This document shows, piece by piece, positions 20,725 to 20,743 of a DNA stretch of 20,743 nucleotides. The stretch comes from a virus. The stretch spans positions 1-20,743 of IMG/VR virus record IMGVR_UViG_3300037427_001608; one strand, given 5' to 3'. The first letter of the stretch is position 1; each line of letters starts with the position of its first letter. The translations under genes and the position numbers were made by a program. Under the pieces are notes generated by a model. That model did not search any database. It had not been told where the DNA came from and worked only from the letters and a program-made list of their open reading frames with translations.

Positions 20725-20743
20725 TGTTCCTGTTGCTTCTCCA

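Overview
The window looks like part of the genome of an AT-rich, apparently temperate tailed phage, most likely podovirus-like, or the interior of a related prophage. Genes are tightly packed with ATGA, GTGA and TAATG overlaps. There is a tyrosine integrase, a phage replication and recombination operon, and a block of DNA-ejection/internal virion type proteins. I see no ribosomal RNA, tRNA, CRISPR, insertion sequence or clear bacterial housekeeping gene. Host and phage genus cannot be named from the sequence. Promoter-like sites fit a sigma70-type host polymerase, and no phage RNA polymerase gene is visible here.

Layout. (1) 19-4754, plus strand: an accessory operon behind a sigma70-like promoter that has a 14-bp perfect palindrome in its spacer. 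It encodes a COOH-NH2 amidoligase, small uncharacterised proteins, a protein with two gamma-glutamylcyclotransferase (GGCT) domains in tandem, more small proteins, and a small possible ribbon-helix-helix protein behind a long RNA hairpin. Four genes share an almost identical ribosome-binding cassette. (2) 13535-4755, minus strand: the early/replication operon. In transcription order it has a small HTH-like protein, a double zinc-finger protein, a RusA-type resolvase, a small protein, a PD-(D/E)XK-like nuclease, a 45-aa protein, a YqaJ/lambda-Exo nuclease, a Sak4-like RecA-fold ATPase, a DUF669/SSB-like protein, an HNH endonuclease, a 2OG-Fe(II) dioxygenase, a 46-aa protein, an ABC ATPase-GNAT fusion and a VirE_N/PriCT/DUF3987 primase-helicase. 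(3) 13536-13699: a divergent control region with a perfect-consensus leftward promoter, a good rightward promoter, and two inverted repeats between them. (4) 13700-14611, plus strand: the integrase. (5) 20724-14636, minus strand: four virion genes that enter from beyond the right edge and converge on the integrase, with a candidate bidirectional terminator at the junction.

How it may work together. The resolvase, exonuclease, Sak4-like protein and SSB-like protein form a recognisable single-strand-annealing recombination set next to a one-polypeptide primase-helicase. The least understood parts are the amidoligase plus double-GGCT operon, which can be read as a make-and-break gamma-glutamyl (peptide-like) tagging pathway with small proteins as candidate substrates, and the ABC-GNAT fusion with a nearby 2OG dioxygenase, a possible nucleic-acid or protein modification pair. 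These roles are inference from family membership and gene order, not demonstrated.
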